Below, in pieces: positions 59,001 to 64,000 of a stretch of DNA of 64,000 nt (its first letter is position 1; each line of letters opens with the position of its first letter). The DNA is taken from positions 13,308,604-13,372,603 of the forward strand of contig NC_065404.1 in assembly GCF_024362695.1 (NCBI RefSeq), read 5' to 3'. Source of the stretch: Pectinophora gossypiella (taxonomy: Eukaryota > Arthropoda > Insecta > Lepidoptera > Gelechiidae). The translations under genes were made by a program, and so were the position numbers. The notes below the pieces were generated by a model that searched no databases, had not been told where the DNA came from, and saw only the letters and a list, made by a program, of their open reading frames with translations.

Positions 59001-61867
59001 CTATTCCCGAAAAATTCCGCAATCTCACCAGCACACCTCTCGACTTAATTACCCTTTAAAAGCCGACTCATAATCCGACAGAACAAAAAGGTGAAATAAA
59101 AAACCACTCGATGTCACGTTTGAAACCGGGAACTTTGGACAAATTCACATTTTTTATTACCACTTTTGTGTTTTTTCTCACAGTTTGGAGGCATCTGAAG
59201 GAGCACGATTCGGTAACGCACCGAGAGATGTTATCGACGACCATTAGAGGGACAGCCACACCGACATCGAGACATTTCGACACGTTCCCTTTTTGTCTAA
59301 ATCCTTCTAAAGTGTTATTTTAGGCCAGTTTTATCATCACTCGTGGACGCCTCACCTACATCTGTCATGTCAAGCTCTAATTTTTTTTCCAAAATTATAA
59401 TGTAAGCTGATGATTTTAGTGCAGTAAAATAAAGACGTCCACGAACACCGACAGTTTCTCACGACACGTCGACAGATAAGATGTTTCATGACAACACATC
59501 ATGTTTTTGCAGCATCATAAGCGCACATTGTCGACGGCACTCTGTCACCTGCGGACACGTTGTTGATATAAAACGCCAATAAATGTCACTTTTTTATGAC
59601 ACATTCCCATTGTGAATTCATGTCACGTGCGCCCGCGCCGCGCCGCCAGATTGGTATCGACGCATGTTCGCCACCCTGCTGCCTCCGCGCCGCCAGCCAT
59701 ACCGACACGCGGACGACGCGCGCTAATCTCGCCCACCATCGTCACCACCAACGCCCGAGGCGACAACTCCTTCCCACAATAACCTCATTACCCTCACAAA
59801 AGTCGTTAAATCCTCCAGTGTTCCGAGTATTGTGCCAGCGTCACGTACAACAAGCGCGCTAACAACGTGTGGAGGATCTCGGGGAAGCGGAACAAATCCC
59901 CGGGATCTATCCCGAATGCCATCCGTCCGCAGCATTCTTTCCTCAATGTATCTACTCCGGCAAAAAAACCAACGGTCCCGAATCATTATTATCTTTCTTC
60001 TTCGATCATCGATCGCTATTATCCTATTTAAAAGCCTCTCTCGATTTGTTCTTCGAAGTTTTTTTTTGCTTTCATTCTCCCGTCGGCGTTTCAATTCGGG
60101 ACTCCAACAATGGACAAGTTAAGAAAGATGTTTAAGTGTTTAGTAACGCTATTTTTTCACAATCTTTCAATTTGAACGGAATCGTGCGCTGAAGGGCCGG
60201 AAGGTGTCGTTACGGAGTATTACCAATACTAATAATGCTCGATACCCTCTCACAATAGACCGCGCCAGCATTCGAAGGTTAATCCGTGTAACAATTTGTG
60301 TCCCAAGTCGGTAATTACTACATTTATGATCAATACCTAGATAGGTAACAATAAACAATACGAACACTTCTTAAGAGAGAAGTTACCATAAGGTCCGAAG
60401 AGTATTTCGAGCTGTTATTAAAATGCGTGCAGCTATAAAAGGGCGTGGAGAAAATTGAGTAACTCCGATGGAACTAAGGTCCAGGCAATTCCAGTTAAGA
60501 TATTAATTGGGAGAGGCGAGCGGTGCGCGGGCGCGCGGGGCGAGGTCGGGACCCACACGTAGCGTGAAATCGCGGGGCGCGGGGCGGGCCGCACCTGGAC
60601 ACCAAGAGCCATCTTTATTTGTTGTCTCCCATCCTCCATGCTCGTAAATTTCCACGTCAACGTGTGCGATGATTGTTGTAAAATAGACAAAGCCTTTTCA
60701 CACCCGAATATGCGCATAATGCGGCGTCCACCGTAAATATGAATATATTCGTGACATAATGCGCCCGATCGTCTCCGGTGGCTCTTAATGTGCGTGAATA
60801 ACTTTTCGTCGTAATAAATTCGGATTGTAATGGCTGATCGCGATTGGGTTGATGTTTAGTTGCGTTTATTTTAATAAAGTTTTCATATGGAATTACAGGT
60901 CGGGCGGGACTGGTTTTGGCATTACGTCGCTGCTGATTGCTACCACCTACGAGATTGAAATAAAGCTTGTAGTATTATTGGCTTACCATTAACGACAAAG
61001 TTTGGATTATAAATAACCTTGTTTATGTATGTTCAGAAGGTGAGCCTTGGTAGCGCAGTTGGAAGAACGCTTCACTCTCAGGGTCGCAGGTTTTTCGAAT
61101 TTGTTTTAGACTTCATCTTTGAACGAATAAATCTAAACTATTTAAATCTACCGCAGACGCTGGTGGGAAGCGTAGAGTCGTCGTCGTTGTCGTTCTATAC
61201 GTAGTATTTATTATTCCTTATTCGATGCTATTGAGTTAATGCTTACACATTAACTTAAGTAAATTTAATGCTTACTTAAAACTAACTTAAACTTAAGTAA
61301 ATAGTAGTAGGAACCGACTGCTTAACATATACAAATACAAATACAAAAACTCTTTATTGCACTTGAATCACATTAAAAATACATTAGTATTATAATTAAA
61401 TTGGTAGTACAACAGGCGGCCTTATTGCTAAGGTAGCAATCTCTTCCAGGCAACCTTTAGCCCTACGAATACCCTACGAAGCACGGATTATCCTACACTC
61501 GGATGATCAGCCAGTAATGTCCTAATCGAACTAGGGGTCACACAGGGCTCCGGAGTCTGTACTGACCCCTATGGGCTCGAAATAAGCTTCATAATGATAA
61601 AGAGACTACTCACCTCTCTTCATGATAGAACTGGCATGTGGATTAGCACTCTTAACAGCGAGATTGGAACAATTCCACCGGTGCCATCTGAACTGGTGCT
61701 GGCATTCTCTGACCGCTAACTGTAGACCCTCGAACGCTATAGCTGCTGTATCAGGAGCTTCGTGGCACACGGCTCTCTGTTCTCTGGTCAACCCTCCAAC
61801 CAGGCGGCAGGTCAGAGCCGAGTTGAGCTTCAAGTGGTTTGGTAGTGGTAGCATGTTGTTTCTTGAG
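32070..61867 (-). CDS. Wnt10: Wnt10 secreted signalling ligand, six exons recognised, 5' exon missing
   Basis: Wnt proteins are lipidated, cysteine-rich ligands for Frizzled/LRP receptors. Exons: 61867-61614, 45052-44935, 43776-43605, 33544-33413, 32775-32654, 32301-32070; all GT-AG and in phase, about 342 aa. In order the exons give: ECQHQFRWHRWNCS; REAAFLYALTAAGVAHAV and CGCD; KWEWSGCSHNLAYGMEFSRR with FLDARE; the lipidation-site motif CKCHGLSGSCQLQTCW; a basic linker; and a cysteine-rich end with CNCTFHWCCRVDCQKC and a final AICK. The choice of Wnt10 rests on the first exon (VGGLTREQRAVC, DTAAIAFEGLQLAVRECQ), the basic linker before LLFFERSPSFCE, and the neighbour ninaC. The first recognised exon starts in phase 2 behind an acceptor at 61868-61870, so at least one upstream exon with the signal peptide exists, perhaps beyond 64000. 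The introns are very large (10.1 and 16.6 kb) and repeat-filled. Confidence 0.87.
33660..33815. repeat. MITE, TAAAATGGCCACAT family
   Basis: Left arm gccacatggaatcaattcat and right arm gatgaattgcttcgatgtgg pair around caatattgcaatttgacatt. A degraded relative with tttgtagatgaattgcttt is at 33225-33315. Confidence 0.8.
34050..34205. repeat. Two adjoining retroposon fragments
   Basis: 34054-34090 (gatttaagagccacgctctt, gtcggtgtagcat) is the fragment that also occurs at 43481-43527 and in reverse at 45348-45395. 34115-34205 is a reverse SINE tail (gctgggcacaggcctcccct, ccacgctgctccactgcggg). Confidence 0.6.
34558..34636 (+). repeat. SINE 3' tail
   Basis: It matches the end of the 38565 SINE: tccaccaacccgcag, gaggggaggcct, cagtgggacgtatatagg. 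Confidence 0.7.
34700..35115. promoter_or_regulatory. Candidate intronic regulatory block
   Basis: This block is free of recognised repeats, clearly richer in C, G and CpG than its surroundings, and contains several homeodomain-core words (cataattaaa, cttaatttc) and Sox-like acaat words. The 61-66-aa ORFs here look random. Assignment as an enhancer is inference from composition only. Confidence 0.25.
35295..35420 (+). repeat. SINE 3' tail
   Basis: It contains gccatgtcagaacctatggc, ctctgacaccagggttgatg and aggttggtcatg, then an agaagaagaag tail, the 3' part of the tRNA-headed SINE seen in reverse at 63236-63545. Confidence 0.75.
36530..36785 (+). repeat. MITE, ACTAGTCAAA family
   Basis: It starts tagttttcaattagtcaaat and ends tttgacctaggaaactac, with an interior shared with 7056-7330 (cacgaaattactatggaat, tgtgacgtcatagaaaaa). 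Confidence 0.75.
37083..37322 (+). repeat. MITE, ACTAGTCAAA family
   Basis: It starts gtttccaactagtcaaatca, with tgcatgaaaaagcacactg and tgtgacgtcatagaaaaac inside. The 3' end is diverged near 37315. Confidence 0.7.
37843..38218. mobile_element. Non-autonomous hAT-like element with CAATCCCG ends
   Basis: The element 37851-38210 starts TAGGGAATACAATCCCG and ends CGGGATTGCATTTCCT plus ccta. The neighbouring 8-mers gttgagag and gttgaatg agree at six positions and are a plausible aged 8-bp duplication. The ends are dense with CGGGATC/GATCTCG words in both orientations. Confidence 0.65.
38557..38910 (+). repeat. Full-length tRNA-derived SINE
   Basis: The direct repeat ataatgta (38557-38564, 38903-38910) brackets 338 bp. 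The head is tRNA-like, with box A tggtctagtggttagagcg and box B gggttcgattcccgatgg. The body carries gattccgtgcttcggagg and aagccgttggtcccggct, a run of C (38828-38845), then gggaggcctgtgcccagcag and gacgtatataggcag. It is the reference copy for many fragments in this window. Confidence 0.85.
39660..39875 (-). repeat. MITE, ACTAGTCAAA family, reverse
   Basis: In reverse it shows tagtttccaactagtcaaat, tggaatttgtatgaaaaag-like and tgacgtcttagaaaaac words. Confidence 0.7.
41509..41654. repeat. Tc1/mariner-type MITE, TA duplication
   Basis: The 142-bp element 41511-41652 begins CAGTCATGAGCAATATAA and ends ATTAATGCTCGTGACTG, flanked by TA on both sides. Confidence 0.75.
43018..43091. repeat. Single arm of the GTGACATC TIR MITE family
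   Basis: It contains gcgacggaaaattccatttg, atccctcaaagtttttgtta and gtgtcactaacaccctgtat, one arm of the element at 10561-10776. Confidence 0.7.
43389..43593. repeat. MITE, TAAAATGGCCACAT family, with a nested 47-bp retroposed insert, abutting a Wnt10 exon
   Basis: The arms (aatggccacatcaaagcaat; gaattgcttcgatgtggcc) match the 21583 family. A duplicated word aaacaaatgtc (43470-43480, 43528-43538) brackets 47 inserted bases with ttaagagccacgctcttgtc. The right end lies only about 12 bases from the donor end (43605) of the Wnt10 exon. Confidence 0.8.
43932..44021. repeat. Partial MITE of the GTGACATC family
   Basis: It contains ggaaaattccacttgatatt, gaatcatccctctcagtatt and cgttacgatgtaac, in the orientation of the right arm of 10561-10776. 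Confidence 0.65.
44046..44280. repeat. Complete TIR MITE of the GTGACATC family
   Basis: Left arm tgacatcgtaacgaatactg, ttctgagttgatatcaagtg and right arm cttgatatcgactcagaatc, tcgtttggatgtcactaac pair around a T-rich centre. Confidence 0.75.
44375..44695 (+). repeat. LINE ORF2 C-terminal fragment
   Basis: One frame (44489-44580) reads VDIPTIRTKRFASSFILHTA and KEWNSLPSSVFPKG, the usual C-terminal motif of insect LINE reverse transcriptase proteins. The following ccaccttctgggcgagctc stretch recurs in reverse at 62990-63030. Confidence 0.7.
44740..44870 (-). repeat. SINE fragments
   Basis: Reverse SINE words ccatgctgctccactgcggg, cccgtgtgggttttaagttc and accctagtgtcagggttacc are present, parts of two SINE tail types. 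Confidence 0.55.
45078..45290 (+). repeat. Retroposon relic beginning ctagctgttacccgcg
   Basis: It has actagctgttacccgcgttc, aacctacaaaagtttcgtcc and gtcagtcagtgacc, a common arthropod repeat type related in style to 12536-12775. Confidence 0.5.
45345..45565. repeat. Two retroposon fragments
   Basis: 45345-45398 in reverse is the atgctacaccgacaagagcg fragment shared with 34054 and 43481. 45478-45560 is a plus-strand SINE tail (taaccctgacaccggggttg, ccacctcacaacccacacga, agaagaag). Confidence 0.65.
47320..47640. promoter_or_regulatory. Candidate enhancer with repeated octamer motif
   Basis: ATTTGCAT, the POU octamer, occurs at 47334-47341 and 47592-47599, and a related ttgcaaatgcattaatcc lies at 47555-47572. 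Between them are several TAAT homeodomain cores (ccatttaatgggcaattagc). The block has no recognised repeat. The regulatory role is inference. Confidence 0.3.
47860..48085 (+). repeat. Dispersed repeat, copy 1
   Basis: It shares with 50445-50720 the ordered words atggcattaattacttg, gagagctctcacc, ggtacaaaatttaagaca, tcgtctgagaggaagaat, tttgaaagaattaatcg and gataagcgctgaatga. Confidence 0.7.
48712..48871 (+). repeat. Tail-less SINE-like element with 13-bp target duplication
   Basis: The direct repeat aaatacaatagtt (48712-48724, 48859-48871) brackets 134 bp beginning ttaagtttacgcggttatta and containing ggcacttgcaacagtgtcg, tatcgggagtctcaaatcc and cggtaagaacccgttatg. It lies antisense in a Wnt10 intron. 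Confidence 0.85.
49035..49085 (-). repeat. tRNA-like SINE head remnant
   Basis: The stretch gagccgggattcgaacacgg is a box B in reverse; no complete tRNA can be folded. A similar remnant is at 49970-50042 (gctagattcaaacctgcgac, gagctaccacggct). Confidence 0.45.
50445..50720 (+). repeat. Dispersed repeat, copy 2
   Basis: It is a longer copy of the 47860 family, extending through gggaaatcgtcgaccacgcc and gattggccactagtataac. A reverse head fragment (gccaagtagttaatgccatc) is at 56480-56530. Confidence 0.7.
51123..54056 (-). CDS. LINE ORF2: endonuclease and reverse transcriptase, 977 aa, intact
   Basis: The N-terminal 230 residues form an apurinic-type endonuclease: NCRSIRGK near the start, ITETWLND, GGGVLIAVS, FIAGDFNIGR and LLDLVLS. 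The position of the usual SDH triad reads VYHPAL. The reverse transcriptase occupies about 450-730: QQGAGPDGIPA, NYRPISLL, SEQHGFRS, DISKAFDRVDH, SGVPQGSHLGPALF and the catalytic FFADDLKI. The C-terminal part is the usual LINE extension (MLGFVWRNCKKF, LVRSLMEYCSPVWSP). The protein nicks target DNA and copies the element RNA at the nick. There is no RNase H domain visible. All reverse transcriptase catalytic Asp residues are present. Clade assignment beyond the CR1/Jockey group would need a tree. Confidence 0.93.
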   Translation of the reverse strand: MFSLNLYYQNCRSIRGKLESLYLSSLGSDYDVIIITETWLNDSVLDTEVLHSHYSIYRKDRSFRNSSKLDGGGVLIAVSKRFSSYRQSSCESRNCEDLWVTITVTTHGRPVNIHICAVYLPDVVTVDKLDKLCDNVSCAISKLKDGEVFIAGDFNIGRYVDWLAGSNSSDYCSKMAMKDNDLGYGKVLSDFMSLHDLQQFNGIRNKDERLLDLVLSTMNNIYIEMCNDPLTNIDVYHPALSIELYFTSIRFLPKLLVNKKNFFVADYTSINKELDSIDWDTILNSCENDVNRMVDHFYLKIRNIIEKYVPSRKSTRRQYPVWYTGNLIKLIKEKEKLRITYKKFKNPLDGFEYNLARHRCHCLIKLCYSKYMRSVEDSISNNNMNVFWSYVSAKRKNSGTMPNEMILNGKKLSNPVDICNGFAEQFSSVYVSDPSTSSKNIYSNKNCNSEHIVCSNTLGGFFITESDIVSVIRKLRKQQGAGPDGIPAVFILNCVKAISRPLALVFNCSLATGTFPLLWKIANVIPIPKSGDARVISNYRPISLLSLLGKVFESIVCTVLSAHLRPLIVSEQHGFRSNMSTVSNLVCHVQELSEAIDSGLQVDAIYTDISKAFDRVDHNLLIEKLDGIGIHGMLLSWFRSYLSCRSQRVVVGGHESSIFAAPSGVPQGSHLGPALFLVFVNDVSKIIHHSSVSFFADDLKICKIIKNDCDSRLLQEDVTRLAVWSTDNRLPLNIGKCKHIKFTKKVHPLSTYYEIEGTVLEEVCEIRDLGVVLDSKLTFNTHLNNIIKKSYRMLGFVWRNCKKFRTIKPLMILYTSLVRSLMEYCSPVWSPHYKCHIDRLERIQKKFLFLVTVHQRKLSVVGSYKKRLEYFKFTSLRDRRWIADQVLLYKIIHGHIICPQLLAKLRFSIPRSNARLQNFRPFLIRNFKTNLGFFSVVPRMCREHNNFYKESKVDLLSCSLPKFKKILNNFVNVRLAE
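54126..55148 (-). CDS. LINE ORF1: PHD finger, coiled coil and Baculo_FP-like domain, 340 aa, intact
   Basis: Residues 1-60 form a PHD-type zinc finger: CGGC, CTGC, YHHGC and WKCPGC in the Cys4-His-Cys3 order. About 100-190 is a coiled coil rich in Leu, Glu and Ser (ELRSENSKLRESVGNLNARV). About 195-330 resembles the domain named after the baculovirus FP25K protein (Baculo_FP), with NRVLQAKARAFKKEKGFKYL and WVRNGRVLLRKDE. ORF1 proteins bind the element RNA and form the retrotransposition particle; the PHD finger may contact chromatin. ORF1 and ORF2 are in different frames separated by 69 bases, so ORF2 translation would need re-initiation or another bypass. The Baculo_FP name is from memory of domain families, not a search. 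Confidence 0.85.
   Translation of the reverse strand: MSLCGGCSSVISVIDKIHCTGCDNYYHHGCVNMSKDDYSKLTVRLKSSWKCPGCKASRKKGGNSETPLKQTDEDVDSLYITLTDSRLKEFEADLLSKFSNMLRTSIQESMNLEFSAMREKLNLLPELIKSVEFMSSRYDEMHKELTALRSETTELRSENSKLRESVGNLNARVANIEQHARDSNVEIQCLPEYPNENLVNTVVQLARVVTCPLEEKNILLCTRVAKSSPESSRPKSVIVKLSSPRERDTLLTACLKFNKKNPSDKLNSSHLGMGGEKQQVYVTEHLSPMNRVLQAKARAFKKEKGFKYLWVRNGRVLLRKDESSPIIWVKNDNILLELKE
55250..55325 (+). repeat. tRNA-like promoter sequence at the LINE 5' flank
   Basis: Box A-like tggtccagcggtcaagcg and box B-like gggttcgaaactcgc are 40 bases apart on the plus strand, opposite to the LINE. A clean cloverleaf cannot be drawn, so this is a SINE head or relic. Confidence 0.45.
56975..57042 (+). 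repeat. tRNA-like SINE head relic
   Basis: It contains gtgggctcagtaggtggacg and gcagattcgaatccttggg, boxes A and B of a degraded tRNA-derived head. Confidence 0.5.
57405..57442. repeat. Poly-G tract
   Basis: Two runs of G (about ten and nine) separated by agctgga stand out in AT-rich DNA. Confidence 0.8.
58080..58150. other. CpG-dense imperfect palindrome
   Basis: The words gcgttgtgcaacgttgtgcg and gcgcacaacgtcgcg pair around gcgcgacgtcgcgcat. It could fold as a hairpin. There are no MITE ends that I can identify. Confidence 0.5.
60430..60900. promoter_or_regulatory. CpG-rich candidate regulatory block upstream of the Wnt10 second intron end
   Basis: 60510-60600 is extremely G/C-rich with many CpGs, followed by non-repeat DNA with TTTATTG/ATAAA and TAAT words. 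Its position is within the large Wnt10 intron, 0.7-1.2 kb from the exon at 61614. The role as enhancer or alternative promoter is inference. Confidence 0.25.
61040..61115 (+). repeat. tRNA-like SINE head
   Basis: It contains gccttggtagcgcagttgga and ctctcagggtcgcaggttt, a box A and a disrupted box B. Confidence 0.5.
61325..61580 (-). repeat. LINE 3' end and SINE fragment (minus)
   Basis: The reverse complement of 61325-61460 (ggttgcctggaagagattgc, ggccgcctgttgtac, gtgcaataaagagttttt) is a frequent lepidopteran LINE 3' end. 61478-61560 is a reverse SINE piece (gatcagccagtaatgtccta). Confidence 0.6.
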
Positions 61868-61975
61868 CTAGGACAGAAAGAAAGAAAGACAAGTGTAAGT
61901 AAGAAGAAACTGTATTCTAGTAGAGATGAAAGGTATTCTAAAAAAATACTCATTACTACTGAAATACATATGGTT

Positions 61976-62217
61976 ATTATTGAGCCGCCAAAGGCCTCTA
62001 CCATGGCTCATGTAACGACTACTTACTTACATCAGTAAGTAGTAACCGGGACCAAAACGGCTTAACGTGTCTTCCGAAGCACGAATGTTATTTTATGGAC
62101 AATCAGGTGATCAGCCTGTAATGTCGTAGCCGAACTAGGAAGTCCCCACCAGGATTCGAAACCGGGACCTCCGGATCGTGTGCCCAAAGCTCAACCACTG
62201 GACCACAGAGGCCGTTA
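61976..62217 (-). repeat. tRNA-derived SINE (minus)
   Basis: In reverse: head with ggcctctgtggtccagtgg and ggtttcgaatcctggtgggg, then ggctgatcacctgattgtcc, cggttactacttactgatg-like and catgagccatggtagaggcc-like sequence. It ends in a target-like tgagccgcc stretch. Confidence 0.8.
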
Positions 62218-62608
62218 AAATCCAAAGATGAAGACTGGACACTATTCACACGTGTTCATCAAATATGTAATAAATCTCACAATCCAATCTAGTTTTTTTT
62301 AGCTGGACCAATAAACAAGGAATTAACAAATGTGAAACATATCGTCTAATAATGTCCACATTTTCTCATAATATCTACTAATTGGGCTGTTTTTGGTAAT
62401 TAATGTCATAATAATTAATTTATTCTGATGGTATCTGCAGCATAGTTTGTGAACAGTCTACAATTTGTTTAGCAGCTCCCGAGTTTGTTTCCGAGGTATT
62501 CGTCGAGGCTGATAAGCTTTGAGAGATTTTAATTAATAAGTTTTGTTTGGAAACTCGCCGGAATTTGTGTTCGGTTTTTGAAAATGTTTTGTTGGAGTTA
62601 AGGCTGTG

Positions 62609-62820
62609 TAAGGCCAGGCGCGCACTACGAGTTTTTCGCCGCGCGGCAGAAAAGAGCAGCGGCATAATGTCGCACTGTAATACTGCGCCGTTGCGGTGGC
62701 TCTGCCGTCAAGTGCGCGTAATACAATTTAAAACTGTTTGGTATAGTATTACAGTGCGACATTAAGCCGCTGCTTTTTTCTGCCGCGCAGCGAAAAACTC
62801 GTAGTTCGCGCCTGGCCTAA
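62609..62820. repeat. PIF/Harbinger-type MITE, 206 bp, TAA duplication
   Basis: The element 62612-62817 starts GGCCAGGCGCGCACTACGAG and ends CGTAGTTCGCGCCTGGCC. About 75 bases at each end pair almost perfectly. TAA flanks both sides, consistent with the TWA target preference. The ORFs of 72-81 aa here are products of the hairpin sequence. Confidence 0.8.
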
Positions 62821-63235
62821 GTGCGTATTTTATCCAGATAACCTTGGGGTTTTCTGTTGTTCGCTGTTGAATTCGCTTTTATGCGTTTAAATTCATGTTT
62901 GGAACATAATTAATTTAAATCGCGTGGACTTCAGTGGATTTGTTCCAGGATTAATGACAATTAGGCTCGCCCCCTTTTTTTTAAGGCCTAAGATGGAGCT
63001 CGCCCAGAAGGTGCCTTTTCACTTTGGCCTTGAAAGCACCCGGGTTATATACATTCGGAAATATAGCCCCTTATTGTGTGGGACTTAAAAGTAGCTGGGG
63101 AAGATTGTGATTGCTATGTTATGTGTTATGTAGACCTCTATCAGGAATCAACTGTAAATAAACTTGGACTTGGTGGACAAAAATAAATAAACTGCAGTCA
63201 AATCGAAAGATACACTATTCATACAATTATTCTCT

Positions 63236-63545
63236 TCTATCGTGTGGGTTTGTGACGTGAATTACAACCTCATCAACCCTACGGTGTCAGGTTATTATTG
63301 AGCCGCAACAGGCCCCTGACATGGCTCATGTAACGATTACACACTTACATCAGTAAGTAGTAACCGGGACCACCGACTTAACGTGCCTTCCAAAGCACGG
63401 ATCAGTTTACTTTCAGACAATCAAGTGATCAGCCTGTAATGTCCTAACCAAACTGGGGATCATTAAGATGATTTTTGTGATATGTGCTATTCGAACCCGG
63501 GACCTTCGGATCGTGAGCTAAACGCGCAACCATTGGACCATATTT
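63236..63545 (-). repeat. Nearly full-length tRNA-derived SINE (minus)
   Basis: In reverse the head has tggtccaatggttgcgcgtt and gtcccgggttcgaatagcac, followed by ggctgatcacttgattgtct, aagtcggtggtcccggttac, catgagccatgtcaggggcc and the 3' part with gacaccgtagggttgatgag. Confidence 0.8.
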
Positions 63546-63839
63546 CGGGACTGCAGAGTCCCTATTATTGTTATTTATTTGCATGAGTTGACTACGATTT
63601 GGCGTACTAAAGAGCTGTGTAGACAATCTAGAAATATAAAGTCTTCATACCTACACAGGTTTATCTGGCGACAAAACACATCTTATCATGTACTTTGAAT
63701 AGTATACTTTGACGGTGTGACAGTCACGATTCTCGACAGTTGCTCTTCATCACGTTCTCATCAGATCTACGCGACGTGTTCACTTACGTCCCGATCAAGA
63801 GATATATTTTTGACTCCACTATTACATTTGAGGTTTTCT

Positions 63840-63960
63840 GTCTCTCAAGATACAGAAAGATACAGAAAGAAAATTATTTTTGATAATCCACACTAGGTTC
63901 TATTTTTAAATTTGCATTTAATTATTTACCTTTGACCTAGGAAACTATCCAATTATGTAT
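63840..63960 (+). repeat. 3' part of an ACTAGTCAAA-family MITE
   Basis: It ends with tttacctttgacctaggaaa and ctatccaattatg, as does the copy at 36530-36785. Confidence 0.6.
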
Positions 63961-64000
63961 GTCTATTTTCTTAGTGAACGATAATCAACTAAGAAAACGA

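Larger units (their letters stand above)
45053..61613. other. 16.6-kb Wnt10 intron
   Basis: It holds a near-complete LINE (50877-55240), two copies of another repeat (47875-48085, 50450-50720), SINE-like heads and several non-repeat blocks (46900-47640, 57950-58760, 59430-60950) that are the most likely places for regulatory DNA. I see no nested cellular gene. The ORF at 55984-56268 has no family resemblance I recognise. Confidence 0.55.
61868..64000. other. Region upstream of the first recognised Wnt10 exon
   Basis: It should be intronic. I looked for an exon beginning with a signal peptide and ending in phase 2 and found none that I trust. Two SINE copies, one Harbinger-type MITE, a LINE fragment (62985-63030) and the end of an ACTAGTCAAA MITE (63840-63960) fill it. 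Confidence 0.5.

Noticed and set aside
59596..60135. Overlapping ORFs of 88-123 aa on both strands near 60 kb
   Set aside because: They arise from GC-rich, low-complexity sequence; no start context, splice partners or family motif.
61622..62038. 138-aa plus-strand ORF
   Set aside because: It is antisense to the Wnt10 exon at 61614-61867 and runs into a SINE.
62420..62765. ORFs of 72-81 aa as a Wnt10 signal-peptide exon
   Set aside because: They are largely inside a MITE hairpin and lack a hydrophobic leader.
1..64000. CRISPR arrays, operons, bacterial promoters
   Set aside because: Introns, SINEs, LINEs and animal gene families show that this is insect nuclear DNA; no regularly spaced repeats with spacers were seen.

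Overview
This is a eukaryotic window, almost certainly from a moth or butterfly. Genes are split by GT-AG introns, the intergenic DNA is AT-rich and crowded with tRNA-headed SINEs, MITEs and LINE tails of types I know from Lepidoptera, and two neighbouring loci (Wnt10 and the class III myosin-kinase ninaC) form a linkage I recall from other insects. All exon borders below were read by hand from splice consensus and reading-frame phase. The joined exons stay in frame throughout.

Layout. (1) 103-3853, minus: a complete secreted acid-lipase-like gene of five exons, about 409 aa. (2) 3854-7933: divergent intergenic region with a MITE relic, a SINE head, a 702-bp hAT-type element with a perfect 8-bp target duplication, and a SINE whose head looks like a tRNA/5S rRNA chimera. 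(3) 7934-11245, plus: a complete six-exon BTB protein with two C-terminal C2H2 fingers, 414 aa. (4) 11246-18072: repeat-rich region dominated by a 3.47-kb element with perfect 36-bp terminal inverted repeats, containing a dead mariner and a piggyBac-type MITE. (5) 18073-28151, minus: complete ninaC coding region, 17 exons, 1488 aa, kinase plus myosin plus tail ending in a PDZ-ligand-like TDL. Its kinase catalytic loop reads HRN instead of HRD. (6) 28152-32069: intergenic repeats. (7) 32070-61867 and probably beyond, minus: Wnt10, six recognised exons, with introns of 10 and 16.6 kb. The 16.6-kb intron holds a LINE with two intact ORFs (PHD plus Baculo_FP-like ORF1; endonuclease plus reverse transcriptase ORF2). 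The first Wnt10 exon (signal peptide) was not found and may lie past the window end. (8) 61868-64000: SINE copies and a PIF/Harbinger-like MITE.

Function. The genes do not form a pathway: a digestive or extracellular lipase, a putative chromatin or transcription factor, a photoreceptor myosin-kinase and a Wnt ligand. Wnt10 and ninaC are probably together by old synteny. The most original material is in the repeats: a SINE-like family without an A-tail, with four copies (33 to about 185 bp) each flanked by 12-15-bp target duplications, two of them sitting just upstream of splice acceptors in the sense of the host gene; the 3.47-kb TIR element with subterminal repeats; and the chimeric tRNA/5S SINE.
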